From positions 82,083,663-82,147,662 of the forward strand of contig NC_089795.1 in NCBI RefSeq assembly GCF_040412425.1: a stretch of DNA of 64,000 nucleotides. The letters are read 5' to 3'. Position numbers and translations under genes: made by a program. Below the pieces are notes generated by a model that worked only from the letters and a program-made list of their open reading frames with translations, searched no databases and was not told the DNA's origin. This DNA is from Macrobrachium rosenbergii. Its lineage: Eukaryota > Arthropoda > Malacostraca > Decapoda > Palaemonidae. How positions within the stretch are numbered: the first letter of the stretch is position 1; each line of letters starts with the position of its first letter. Shown piece after piece: positions 23,891-37,100 of the stretch.

Positions 23891-24233
23891 ATGCATTGTA
23901 GGTGATACAGTACTAAGGATTTTTTGCAGCAGCCTTTAGCCTGCCAGCTGCATTTTCAGCCTTTCACCTATCATATAATCCATTGGGTCTGTTCTTATTT
24001 CTTCATTTAACTGCTTTAATGCCGTGTTGTGTCCCAGTTGTTGCCCTCTCCATTAAAGAGTATTTGTATGGCTAAATACCATTAGCGTTCAGATACGTAA
24101 CTTGATGGTCTGGTTAAATAGATTTTATACTATGTATTGTAATAAGCACTTAGTTTGTATGAAGAGAAAATTTTTTCTCAATCACATACGTGAACCATCT
24201 TGAACTACTGCATGTATGAAATTTAGTAAGAAG

Positions 24234-24395
24234 AATAAATAGTAGTTATAGAGTTTGTATTAAGTCATTTACTGTATGTCATATCTCTTCATGATGGTTT
24301 TCTGAAATCTTTGTAAGACACAAGACATCTGTCATTGTACATAACAAAATACTTCTTGAATCTCAAAAATGAAATGTCCGAAATGGTTAAATAAA
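24234..24395 (+). terminator. Candidate polyadenylation signals of photolyase
   Basis: AATAAA occurs at 24234-24239 and at 24390-24395, the latter followed by a T-rich stretch. Either could end a ~1-kb 3' UTR. AT-rich sequence yields chance hexamers, so confidence is low. Confidence 0.3.
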
Positions 24396-24399
24396 TTTT

Positions 24400-27300
24400 T
24401 TGTTTTATGTATTATAAGTGGGTGGCAGACGACAGTGCACAAGATGGGATTTTCTTTTTGAGCTATAGTAATTTTGTAAGAGTTATTTGATAGGTCACTT
24501 TTATAGGTGATTGAAGCACTGATTGTTACATTGTTTACTACCTTTCATCAGTCCATTTGTTTAATGTATTTGAAAAACTCATCTTGGTGACTTTCACCTT
24601 TTTTAAAAATTTAGACTGGATGGATTGTGAATTTGGAATACTTGAAAGTCCCAAGCCACCCTCAGGTTAAATAACCCCATCATGTTTTGATTTAGCCAGC
24701 CCTTTGACATCTAAGATTTATAGTGCAGTGGTCTGATTCTATAATTTTTTGTGACTGTAATCTCAGGGTAATTTATATGAAATTTTAAGGAGAGTGGTGT
24801 TTGTTACCATTCATTGTTAAGAGATCTCTTCATTGACTTTCTTGGGGCCATTTGATATTATTTAATTATCATATGTACATAACTTCTTGCCATAAACTAC
24901 CTCAGGTATCTTGTTACCCAGCAAACTACCTTATGTACCTGGTTACTCAGAATCTCTTTAGTGTGACAACATTTTTCTAGACGTGAATGGTGGGTATATT
25001 TCCTGCATTCTAAATATGTAATACAGTACTGTACTGTAGTAGATAAGAGGTAGTAAACCAAACTGTCACTTGTCATGTCCGAAAAAAATAAAAATATTGT
25101 CTGAACAGATAATAGTAGGGTTTGAAAAACGCTTGCAATTACAGTATAGTCGTGACAGCTAGGGTACAGATGGTTTGTATTTGGATCTGGTATTTGAGCT
25201 TAGCTCGAAGTTGAAGGCATTAGAAAGGAATATAGTAAAGTCCAACTTTATAAGAATATGCATACCAACCTAAACTTAATCCATTTATTTAATAAGAAAT
25301 ATATAAAATGTACAGATTTTAACAAGTGCAGTTTAGCCTGGTCCAAAGGACAGCATAAAAATACATGTTATTTTCCATTAAAAAGTAATTCAGTACTGGT
25401 GTCCTAAACAGTGTAATCTGTCAAAAAAGCTCTGCTTCCACCTTGCAGGTGTAAACTGCCTCCTTTTTTATTTTTCAGTTATGGTATGTATGTTCATATG
25501 TACTGTGCTTTCATTGTAAAATGTATAAATTTTTCCTACTATGTACCATTCTTTTGGAAAGTGTCTTAAGTAGACAAACCCAGTCAGAAGCATATCCTGT
25601 TTCATTTTTCCTTGCAATTTTCATTCAAAATTCATATGTTCTTGGAAATGACATTTGTATTTGTATGTATGCAAATATGTTTATGATATTTGACAGGATT
25701 TTTCATTGTATAAAGGTATTGGCACAACAGCTACAGAAATTTAAGGACAATTAAGTTGAATTACTGTAAAAACAAATTAACGGCAGGTTACGAAACACAA
25801 TCACTAAAAAAATAATAAACTTAACTTTATGCATCAGGTAAAAAGATAATTAAGTTGCAAAAGTTAATATATGCTCAAAATGTAAATAAAATGTAAACAG
25901 ATCCTTATTCTGATATCAAATGCTGTATTCTTAAATGTAAATCAGTTCATTGATTCATGTACAGTACTACATTTTACCTTGAATTGTTCAGATGTGTGGC
26001 CACTTCATTTTTTACTAATTTGCCAATATCAACTTCAGTTTGTGACTAAGCATAGAATGTGATTCTGCTAATAATGCCAATGAGATTTATATTTCATATT
26101 AAGTATTTGGTAACTCGGATTTCACAAAACATTTTCTATCATTTAATCAGTATTAAATTTGTTTAAATTCAAAATATGATGGAGGTTTACCTCAAAATGC
26201 TTGTTGGAGGACCTTGTGCTACACCATACATCATTAACTCCCTACACGTTGCCTCTCGTCATTCCATCTTTTTGAGGCCCGTGTATGCCACTTACAGCAT
26301 TTTCCCAAACTTCAAACATATCGCTTACTTTTTGGCATAACAAAATACTGTACTACCTGAGCTACACATCATCTTCCTTGTCCAAATGTCTAAACTCAGT
26401 CTTCCCAATCAATCCTTGTAAGTTCTGAGTCAAAATCCTTCTGTACAATGCTGATATACTGAGAGTAACAAAACCTTGTGATTCTTACATTTGCTTCTAT
26501 TATCTTTATTTTTTTACACTAACAGTTATCAGCTATTTCTCATCTCTTCTTTGGGAACCTTTTCCTCTTTCAACATACCTTACAAACCTTGGTGTTCCAC
26601 TCAATTGTACTATCACCATTGTACTGAAGCATTAACTTATATTTCTTGCAACTCCTGATGTCTAAACTATCATTCAGCTTGGTGTCTCTTTTATCTTTCA
26701 CATTCAACAGTTAAAAATGCTCACTGTTAACCCTGACTGTATTCACTTCAGATAGCATTTCTTCACTGCAGATTTTATTGAGATCCATTTATTCATTAAC
26801 TTCTTACTCTGTGTTTACTTCCTGTTTTCCTTAAAGCTCTTGCTCTCCTTCTTCCCAATATTTTTATTATCTTTTTCTCTCACTTTCGTTTTATTGCCTT
26901 AACTATTCCGCTTATATGTGAACTCTTCTGCCGTATAATTGCCTGTCCAAAAAAATTGTTTTTTCCCACTCTGAACCTTTTAATTCCTCATCTCCCCATT
27001 TACTCTTCTATTCCCGCTTCCTACCATTCTATTCCAACAAATACTCAGTATTGAATTCTATTAATGCCTCATCATGTACCTCCACCTGCACATATAATCC
27101 AAACCCACAGTTCATCCATTTCCTCCATATATTTGTTTTCTTATCTCACTTGTTAACTTTCTTGTCTTGATTACGTTTGCAGCAAAATTTTCACCTGTCT
27201 ACCTGACTTGAACGTATATCTATCTTAACTTTCACTTCAGCCAAATACTGTAATGGTAAACCTGATATCCATCAAATTACCCTCTCAGGTTATCTTTATT

Positions 27301-27890
27301 GACACTTAATCTGTGACACTTTTCATCACTATTTTGTCTCTTCTAGGTGCAGTATAATTTTTCTATCTCCTACCTCCATGTTTAAATCTCTTGGCAGAAC
27401 CAATCTTTCATATTCTTCAAACTAAGCTGCCATGGATAGATTCAGACTTCCCTTGTAAGATTCTTTTTCTATCATTTTTTCATTCCTGGTTAATACACTC
27501 ATTGTTAGAACTTTTTCTCTACCCATTTCAATTTTACCCTTGCAGTCCCGAAACTGATTCATGTACACTTATACCCATCAACAGAATCTTCCTGTACAAC
27601 CAGCTCTGTTCCTTCCATACACACATACCAACTAGGGCTTCACTAGATCTAGAGAAACTGCACTCAAATCTATAGGTGACTACAGTAAAAAAAAAAAAAA
27701 CACAAACAATAGTAAAATTAAAACTACAGTAATCTGTGTTAGTTTATATATATTTTTATTTTGCAATATTTTTTTGTTTTACCCACCTATATACAGTGCA
27801 GGAGTGTAAATCCATTACAGATCTAGTATAGCACTAAAGATAGTTACAGTATATTAATGGCTCAATAGATGCCAGCTCAAGAATAAGTAA
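24400..27890. other. Intergenic, AT-rich; C/T-rich block 26220-27680
   Basis: No gene was recognised. Bases 26220-27680 are pyrimidine-rich on the plus strand and full of stops in all frames. This could be the antisense face of an old LINE, but I could not identify a protein motif. Confidence 0.4.
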
Positions 27891-27898
27891 GTGGGGTG

Positions 27899-28651
27899 CA
27901 GAGTACCAATTTTTGTTCATCCATTCAAAACTTTTGCAGCGTGACTGTAAGAAGCACTGGAAATTGTAATATCGCCAGTTATAGATGCCACATATACTGT
28001 AGCACTAAGAAAAATAAAAGCAAGACATTGACTTCCTAACTGGGAAAAGCAATTTAATGCATTCCGAAGGAAACCGCAACTGCAAGGGAGAACTGTTATA
28101 GTGTCTTTAGCCGCCCAAGTCAGGAAGTCACCCTTTTGATGAGAAACATAGTTAACCCTAAGGGATCCAAGGTATCTGGGGCCACCGTCATTTACGAGCT
28201 TTGTAGGAGTAATGAAAGTTTCTCGACTACAATGTGCATTTGATAGCCACCTTTGTGATGAGAACAACACCACCCCTTCGGAGACCGAAGGAATTTGGGA
28301 CCTGCAAAGCGTACAAATTTAGATTTGGAAAAGGCTTGAAACCTTTTTGGTATGAAGAAACTCTACACAAAATAGCTACAGGCCATTGGAACTTATGTGT
28401 GCTGCAGGATTCCAGAAGCATTCTGGTCTGAGAAATTTGTTATTTATGGATTGTAATTTGCGTTAGTTTTCATTTGGGCTTATTGTCTGTAATAATTTTT
28501 ATTAATATACTCACGTAAACATTGGAGCATAGCCCCATTGTATATCAAATAAAGACATGAAGGAAATAAGTTATAGTTGAAACAGCTGTCCACTTTTCAA
28601 TAGTTACATGGAGCAACAGAGTACCACTGTTTGTTCATCCCTTCAAAATCT
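27899..28651 (+). other. Exon-like or retrocopy-like segment between ~35-bp direct repeats
   Basis: Imperfect direct repeats of about 35 bp (CAGAGTACCA...TTGTTCATCC) lie at 27899-27932 and 28617-28651. Between them a plus frame (28234-28431) reads RTTPPLRRPKEFGTCKAYKF and then GLKPFWYEETLHKIATGHWN before TGA, followed by an AT-rich tail and AATAAA at 28548-28553. Overlapping minus frames (28273-27917 and 28421-28227) are also open. I do not recognise the protein in either direction. It may be a decayed retrocopy, an orphan exon or a mobile element. Confidence 0.25.
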
Positions 28652-30285
28652 CACCCGTGAAGGTAAGAGATAGTATGGAGGTACACATATACTATGTGTG
28701 TGGGAGAGAGAGAGAGAGCATTTTCTTGTCACTTCTACATGCCTGACTTTTCTTTCATTCACAAATATTTGATCACGAATTCTCAATACCGTGGGAATAA
28801 TTTACGTCCAGGGAGAGTTACAATTGTTAGGTGTCACCGTCTAATTTATGTCACTGTATCTAAGTCAAAGAGTCCAAGTAAGAATCTTGGCCGGGGACAG
28901 ATGCACTTATAAAGTAGAAGTATCTGTGGATGTATTATTCCCAAGGTGTAGTTAATCCGATATTAAATATTTGATGCCTAATATCTGACATGCACACAGA
29001 CACGCCCGCACACAGTGTTAATATTTGTGTATATCCGATTTGTGGTAGTGGCTGCACCATTTGCAACTGCGGAGAATTTCAAATTAATATTCCGGACGTA
29101 GCTTCAGATGCCCTTCAGAAAAACTAGCCGGTTTAGAATCAGCTTTCATATTAACCTAGATATTTTTGGAGGAAGAAGAAGAGTTATAAAACGTTCAAGG
29201 GTCAATTCGTGACAACACCGTCGCTTCAATTCAGCGTTGCCAATTTTCACCGTGAAACACATTTCCTGGCTCGTTAGAATTTGTCATATTTTTATATAAT
29301 ATATTACCTTCAGTCTTCGTCTGTATTACATTTTTAGTGTCCGATAAGTAAAAAAATTAAGATATCATTGTATGCATTTGCTTGAGTATCGTAATCGCAT
29401 GAATTTGCCGTTTAAAAATGTTTGTTATTGTTGGGAAGAGAATTTTTTTTATTGTCTAAGCCTCTTAATGATTTATCTTTTATCTGTTTTCGTTCGTGTT
29501 CTTACGCTGCTGAAGAGCAAGAGCCCAATGCCAGCACAAGGCTGGCTTAATCTACGCAGATATTCTCGTTTTATGAGGTAGTTCTTGTCAGTAAGTCAGG
29601 TGAGCTGAAAACCGGTCTAAATCCTTATAAGGGCAAAAAGAAATTATATGTTTTGCTCAAAAACAAGTCTGATGATAATTTTTTTTTCTTTGCTTCATTG
29701 ATTGTATATTATGAAATGTCCATCACATTCAAGACATTTGAAATTTTTTGACCAAGGAGTGTTTAGAAGTTGGGAAATTGCTTATATATTTTGATTAATG
29801 TAAAATCTAGGCTTCCTTGTCGGATCGAGGAAAGTATCAGAAGGAAATTTATTTATTTTAAAATTTCCTAATATTTATAACTACGTTGTTTTTTCTTGTT
29901 ATATAACATTTTTTTTTTAAAGAGAATAGCTTCCGTTATGTAGACCAGAATATCCCACCTGGTGGTTATTAGATCAAGAAAGTTGCGTAGATTACTGCAT
30001 ATGTTGTGACCTATATCGGGATAAAGTTTGAAGCATAAATATTCAATAGGAAATCTGGATCCATCTTTGATGGAAGAACGGGAAGGAACATGAGTTTTTA
30101 AAAGTGATGGAGACAAAATGTAACAGACTTTTCCCCCGATAACACCGTGAATAGAAGCCTCAATTTAAGAGCTTCAAAAATTTGTCAATATTGAAAATAC
30201 TTTCTCAGAAAACAACCTTGAATCAGAAGGTAAAGTCATGTCAGTAAAACATGAAAGATATTCCACAAGAGGTTATTTACTCATG
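28652..30285. other. Intergenic, nothing recognised
   Basis: AT-rich with a short GA run near 28704-28718. No gene or transposon motif was found. Confidence 0.5.
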
Positions 30286-30288
30286 TTG

Positions 30289-30416
<128 letters not shown>

Positions 30417-31067
30417 AGATTTCTTAAGACGCGCACTACAGCAGTAGGTGGAAGCGGCCCATCCAAAAGGGCGACCCCGTATGGAAATGGGACTAAGTAG
30501 TAGTCGATATACAGTACATTCCACAGATCCTCGAAAGCACATGGCTGTACACCATATTGTGTGATATAGCGAATTTTGGCGATAATTGCATCCTTTTGGC
30601 TAGTATTTTTGCGTGTTTTCCGTCAGCCACAAACCATTGATCTCGATCATTCTACTTGTCTATCGTATTTAATGAATGAATTGGATAATCCGTTATTATT
30701 TGTCAAAGTAAACGAATATTGGAGCTCTTGCGGTATAATTGTATTATAATAACTGAAACTTTGTACACTTCACTGATCCTGTTTCTTAAAATCATTCTAT
30801 TTGTCTATTGTATTTCATGTATGAGTTGGATGTTCTTTTATTATTTGTCAAAACAAACGGGTATTTGGAGCTCTTCTGCTACAAGTATATTATAATAACC
30901 GATATCTTATTGTATTAAAACTTTGTGTTTGAGGATACTGGGTACGAAATGACTAAGGTCCATGTAGCTCGAATGGCATGATGTAAGTAACGTTGCATTG
31001 CTTAGCGAATTTAGCGAACGCTCAGGACCAGAAAGTACCCTTGGAAGACCGGTCTCCGTTATTAAAA

Positions 31068-31154
31068 ATGGTAGATAAAGCCCAACACCGTATTCAAGAG
31101 GCCATGACAGCCCTGGTTGACGATTTAGACAAGACTTATCTACGAGGAATGCAG
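31068..31154 (+). CDS. FAM136A: FAM136A exon 1
   Basis: It encodes MVDKAQHRIQEAMTALVDDL and DKTYLRGMQ, then a GTTAGA donor. The ~100 bp upstream (30965-31067) is less AT-rich, with several CpGs, and probably includes the 5' UTR. Confidence 0.93.
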
Positions 31155-34100
31155 GTTAGAAGAGAAGGAAAACATTTAGTGTGGTGTTAAATAGAGCAGG
31201 TTTTGGTAGGCTGACCTTACAGCGAGTGTGATGTAAGGTCAATGTAGCAGCTGATTTTAAAAGGTTGATTATTTTGATGTAAAGATGAAAAGATTAGCCA
31301 TCAGGAGTATTTTACCTTTATAGAAGAGTACGTGTTAAGGTAAATATGTAGAAGGTAGCACTGGAAAGATCAGGCTAGGTCAAGTTCCCCCTCGCCGGTA
31401 GTCTAAGGTTACGTACCGGCAAGAGCTTGTGACCTGTAGGTTCAGCTGTGAAAGCCTGCCCTTCTGCATTTCAACACCATCCTTCTCATTTCACCCGTAT
31501 CACCTGATAGCAATAAGCTAGCGTGAGCCTATTTGGTTTTTCAACGTGGCAATTAGCCCAAGCCTAGGCTAGCTGTCTATTTTTTTTTTTTTGGTAGCCT
31601 ATTTCTTCGTTAGGTCAGTCTACCTTATTTTAAGACCTAGTCAGAATCTTATGCATGGTCTAGGCCTATTTGTAATTAAGGCAAGCATACCCACCTCTGA
31701 TATTTGTATCATTGGGTTGTACAGTGGACTAAACCAACCTAAGGGTCTATAGCCTTCTCTAAGTATCCTAGTCGTTTTACAAGTACCTAGCTTAATGTAG
31801 CCCAAAGTAGAATTCTAATTAGACCTAGGCTAATTCATCATGGAGAAGCTCATACGTAAAGGCCTATTTGTTCTCATGGAAATACAAACTAGAATCTTTA
31901 CGGTTGTAGGCCTGTGTAGGATTTGGAGTTCTTGGCTTCTTTGAAAGGTGTGTGCTGGCTGGTCCCCATTGCTGTAGGCTAGAAGAGGTTCGGCAAGAAG
32001 TGTATGAAGTCTGAAAGATTCTTTCCAGTGTCGTTGGGGCAGAGGTAATACTCCACCTTCTACTTTGCAGAACCTTTTTGGTTCCTTTTTGCTGTACTGC
32101 CCTCCTGCTTATTCTCTGGCAGAATTCGAAAGGGGATGAGCATAGAGGTAGTGGCTATCCCCAGCTGAGACCTTGGTGCTTGCTCTTGGTATGCCACCTC
32201 CTACTTCTGCTTTGTTGGCTGCTCCAGGCATCATGGTTGCCTTGGAATTCCTGAAAAGGATGTGACTTTCTTTAGGCATCCGTAGAGACATTACTTATGT
32301 GGTGTTCCTAGACCTCTGAACTTTGGCTGAGGGATCTATTACTGATGCTGTTCGTCGTAAGCAGCTCAACACCATTGAAACTCCTATTACTGTGGTGTTA
32401 TGTGTGGGAGATAATCTTGTGGTGTTGAGCAAAGGTGGTACTCAAGTGAAGAAACATATGTCGATGTCCTTTCTCCTCCTCCTCAACCTCTTCCTCCTAC
32501 CTTCTGCCCCTTCATCCTGGTCCTCCTTTTATCAGTCACCTTCTCTTCCTCATTGTCAAGCACTTTCTCCTACTTTCTTCTTCCTCTTCTTCCTCATCAA
32601 GCTCTTTCTCCTTCCTTCTTATGCCCCTTTGTCCTCCACCTCCTCATGAAGCTCTTCTACGTTTTTCTGCCCCTTCTTACTCTTGTAGAAAGTAGTAGTA
32701 GTCTTGTAAGAACTCTCACAAGAAGTTACATTGGACTTAATGTGCATGTTGTTTTTTTTTTTTCTGAAGGTTGGTGGCGGTGTATGCTCATCTCTTTGGT
32801 AAGAAGTTTGCTGTAGGTAGGGTTGACCACCCCAAGTTCTCTGAGCTTGCTCGTGGCTCAACACATCCCGCTACTCTTGAGCCATGAGAGCTTCCCCAGA
32901 GAGGCATCAGTGCCACCTCATATGCATGTGCTTGCCCCTTGGATCATGCCGATGGACAGAGGATTCCTGCATGAACGGCTTCCTTTATGATACCTGCAGT
33001 TATCATTTCAACTTGTGTGCATTATCATTTCAACCTGTGTGCATAAACTTGCTGACACTTAGAATGCTCTTAGTCTAGGACCTTTGATCTGAGCTTGCCT
33101 GATAGTGCTCTTTGAAGTGTGCCTAGTTTGGTGGTGGCCCATTGAAAATGCTCATTCATAGCTTTGAATGTGCTCATTCCGTTCACAAGTCAACAACGGC
33201 TTGTGGTTTTGTGATTATCACTGGTAGATCTGATTACAGTATTTGGTGTCCATTATCCCATAAAGGTCCATTATGGTAGGCTTTTGCATCTGCATCTCTT
33301 TCAAGAGAGGAACCAATTTTGCTTTACGGGATCTGATAGGACATGAGAATCCTTCACTTTCAGAGCCTCTCACTGCGAGCTTGAGGAAGTGGCCACACTA
33401 CCTTCCTTGAACCTGAAATTGTTGACAGAGTAAACCTGAGGATTTATTTTGGAAGCAAGACATTCATTCTAACTGCTGTGGTCTGTGCTTGCTGGTAGTG
33501 TTTTAGAATTAGTAAACAGTTTGAAAGCTTTTCTTTTAACACAGAACTCTGTAGTATATAATTATTTTTGGTTATTTTAAGGTAAAGAGTTAAAATTTAT
33601 CTTGATGTTTAAAATTGTAAAATAGTTAATGTGAGTAAAAGTTAGCCGTAATGAATAAAATTGTAAAATAGTTAATGTGAGTAAAAGTTAGCCGTAATGA
33701 AAAAATTTTTACATAAAAATTAACAAACAATCATAGAAGAGATATCCAATATCTGTTTACAGTGTAAAAATGTGATGAATTACCTTTCCAATACTGTAGT
33801 ACATTTTGACCCATGTATGGTATTACCAAGTGCATAAAAAAAATGTAAAATATACTTGAGCGGCTTAATTTCACAGATTGTAATGGGGGTTTACGTCGCA
33901 TATTAAAGATGTCTTTCGATGATGACTATACTGTACTGGACCCCCACCTATTCGCGGCTTCACCTATTCTCGGATTTTTCTGTGGAACGTATATACACAT
34001 TATTCGCAGAAAATTCGCCTATTCGCTGTATTTTTCATAGAGAAATATGCACTAATTACTGTATTTTCTTATTTTCATGACTAAATACATTTTTTTTGAT

Positions 34101-37100
34101 AAAACTTAAAATACTCGGGTATAAGCATTTTTAGAGGGTTTTTACAGTGTCTGAACTATCAGAATGGGCAGTTATAAGCATTTTTAGAGGGGTGTCAAGT
34201 ATTCACAGATTTTAGCTACTGTATTCATGGGGCTTGGGTTGTGGCACTCATCCCCCGTGAATACTGTGGGTTGTTTATAGTTGTCATCAGAATATCAGAG
34301 GTTGAAAAATGGATGAAAACTAATTAGTATCAGAATCTCAAAAGTTTAACCTTCCTGCTTTGGAAAAATGTTATGATGAATGTGTTGATGTTGAGTCTAC
34401 CATTACTGTACAGTATATAATTTAGATAAGGAAGTATTTGGACTAAGTACTCTGAAACTCTCAGGCTGCGTGATGTTGCCGTGAGATAATATTTAGGACA
34501 GTGTTATAGTGCTTGTGTGCTCTTTTCATGTTTATGTACATAGTTCTGATGTGTGAAGCTTCATATAATTTTCCATTGGCTCACTATAATTTTTCTTTTT
34601 CAGAAATCCATGCATCTATGCTCTGCGGATTGTTGTGATAAAAAAGAAAGCTCTGTTGATCAAGTTCATCGATGTATTGAGAGCTGTTCAACCCCCCTTA
34701 CTCAGGCACAAAGCTTTGTACAGAATGAACTGTCTCAGTTTCAGGTATGAGTTTTTTTACTGAATATTTATTGATTTTAAGTAAGGGAGCTCTGTAGTAT
34801 GTCCATGTGTGCAGTTTAAGGATAGAAACAAGTAGTTTTGGTTGACATATTGGGACAGAGTTAAGTACAAATAAACATTTACTAGATTATTATAGGTCAA
34901 TAAATACTCTTATAGGTGTACTGTACAGGTCATTTTGTGAACTTATTTCATGGTGTAAAAATTGGGAAATAAATTTGTTAATGCATTTTGTGCCAGTTAT
35001 CCTATCAACAGAGGAGTTATTTTGAGGTAAGTTCTTATAAGCAAGTGATGCAGTAGAAAATGGAATACAGTAATGTTATTATTGAGGCATAGCTTTCAAC
35101 AGGAGTAAGCAAATTTCTTCTTATTCAGTCTACCAAATTTTGAGAAAAATCAGTTGGACATTTTTTCACACATATTGCTATTTTTTTGTAAACTCTTCAT
35201 AAAATTCCATTGAAGTGCTTTTACAAATTTTTATATATAGGCAGTCCTCGCTTACCGGCGGCGTTGGTTAATGGCATTTCGGTTTTACGGCACTTGGCTA
35301 ACGACATCATTAATCAGATTTTCTGCAACGGTAAGTGGTTTATTGGCACCGGCAAGCGATTTATCAGTGTTGGCAAATGGTTTATTGGTGTCGGCAAGCG
35401 GTTTTTGGCGTAAGCAAGTGATTTTTGGTGTCAGCGCCAGCAAGTGATTTTCAGCATTGGCAAGTGGTTTATTGGCATCTGCAAGCGAATTTTGCTGTTG
35501 GCAAGCAGTTTATCGGCATTGGCAAGCAATTTTTGGCGTTGGCAAGTGGTTTATTGGCTTCGGCAAGTGATTTTCAGCATCAGCAAGTGGTTTATTGGCG
35601 TCGGCGAGTGATGTTTGGCATTAGCAAGTGGTTTATTGGCTCCGATAAGCAGTTAAGGGCACTTATTAGCGGTTTATTAGGACTTACGACGTCATAAATG
35701 CCATGTCTTACCATAATTATTGCCAATTTTCGGTTATCGGCACTCTGCTGGGAATGGAACCCCTGCTGTTAACCGGGGACTGCCTGTAAATATGTATTTT
35801 AAAACCAAGTACAGTACATCTCCAAACTATTTGTGTTGAAAAACTTGAGGTGGAATTAATATTTCCCTTTTGCCATTTTCTGAAAAAATTTTAGTGAAGT
35901 AAGAGTTTATTTTTACTTCAGAGATCATTTATGTACTAACATTAAAAAAGACCTTATGAAATAATGTTTATGTTGTTTTTCCTTTAATACGAAAATAGAG
36001 ACACTTTTGCATAGAGACTACATAACCTTGGAGGCTGAGAGTTTTGCTAATTCTTATTAAGTATCAGTTGAAAAACTGAAAATTTGAAGCAAATCACTTC
36101 AGCCGTAAGCTCAGAATAAGTTACATCACAATGGGTTCTTACATGTGAATTTGTGTTGTCGGTACAGTAACTGTATTTGTATGCTGTACAGTATGTTTGT
36201 AGATTTTGTGTTGAATATGAATAATTTTTATGGCTGCATTGTAATATAAATATTCCCTTTTAAAGAAGATTAGGAAATAATTGTATTTGTATGCAGTATG
36301 CACTTGTACATTTTATGTTGAATATGAGTAATTTTTATGACTGCAGTACAATATAAATATTCCCTTTTAAAGAAGTAAGATTAGAAAACTCATGTTATTG
36401 TCTGTAAATTTTTTTGTCATTTTAAGCTCACCTGTTAATTCCCATTATTTGTCACTAATTTAATGAGAGGTGTCCTAATACAGAAATATCAGAAGACAAT
36501 TTTATCAGTTTTTTTTGGTCGTTTTTTCAAGATAAAACTTTTTTCTGTACTGTCTTTTTTTCTAGTTACTTAAATATTTGTTCTCAGATTGCTAATGTAG
36601 CAACAGACACATCTTCAGGTTTAAGGTTGTTAGGCAGTGTACTGTGCAAGATAAAATAAATGTTTCAGTGAAGTTTTCATCCCATAAGTTAGTTATCATG
36701 GTAGCTTTTAGGTATACTTGTCAAATACAGTTCAAGTATTGGTTAAATAATAAGGAAGTCTTCTGAATTTTGCTTTAACAATAATACTATATCTTCACAT
36801 GTAAATAATGCTTAATTTGATATACAATTTTGAGGAATAATTGTAAATTAAGATTTTAAAGGTGATTATGTTAGTACAGAATTTCCATGATAATATGCAT
36901 TTCATTAATTTATCTTAATTTGCATATGGTCAAGACATTTGTGGGTAGCTTTTCTTTTACAAAATTGTAGACTCTTATATTGAAAGAATTTTTTTATATA
37001 TATCAGGAACCCATATAAGTGATACAACTATGAACTGATCATATGAATTTTTTTCGTGTGAAATACTTTAAATATGTTTTTGAGCACCCATTATGTGTAA

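Noticed and set aside
30993..31067. An N-terminal extension of FAM136A upstream of 31068
   Set aside because: The frame is open but has no ATG, and the family starts at the HRIQEAM helix. ATG at 31068 has a good context.
35210..35697. Two open frames with repeated KWFIGVGKRF-like units, suggesting a repeat protein
   Set aside because: The repetition comes from the 21-bp minisatellite inside a MITE with inverted ends; there is no start context or splice support.
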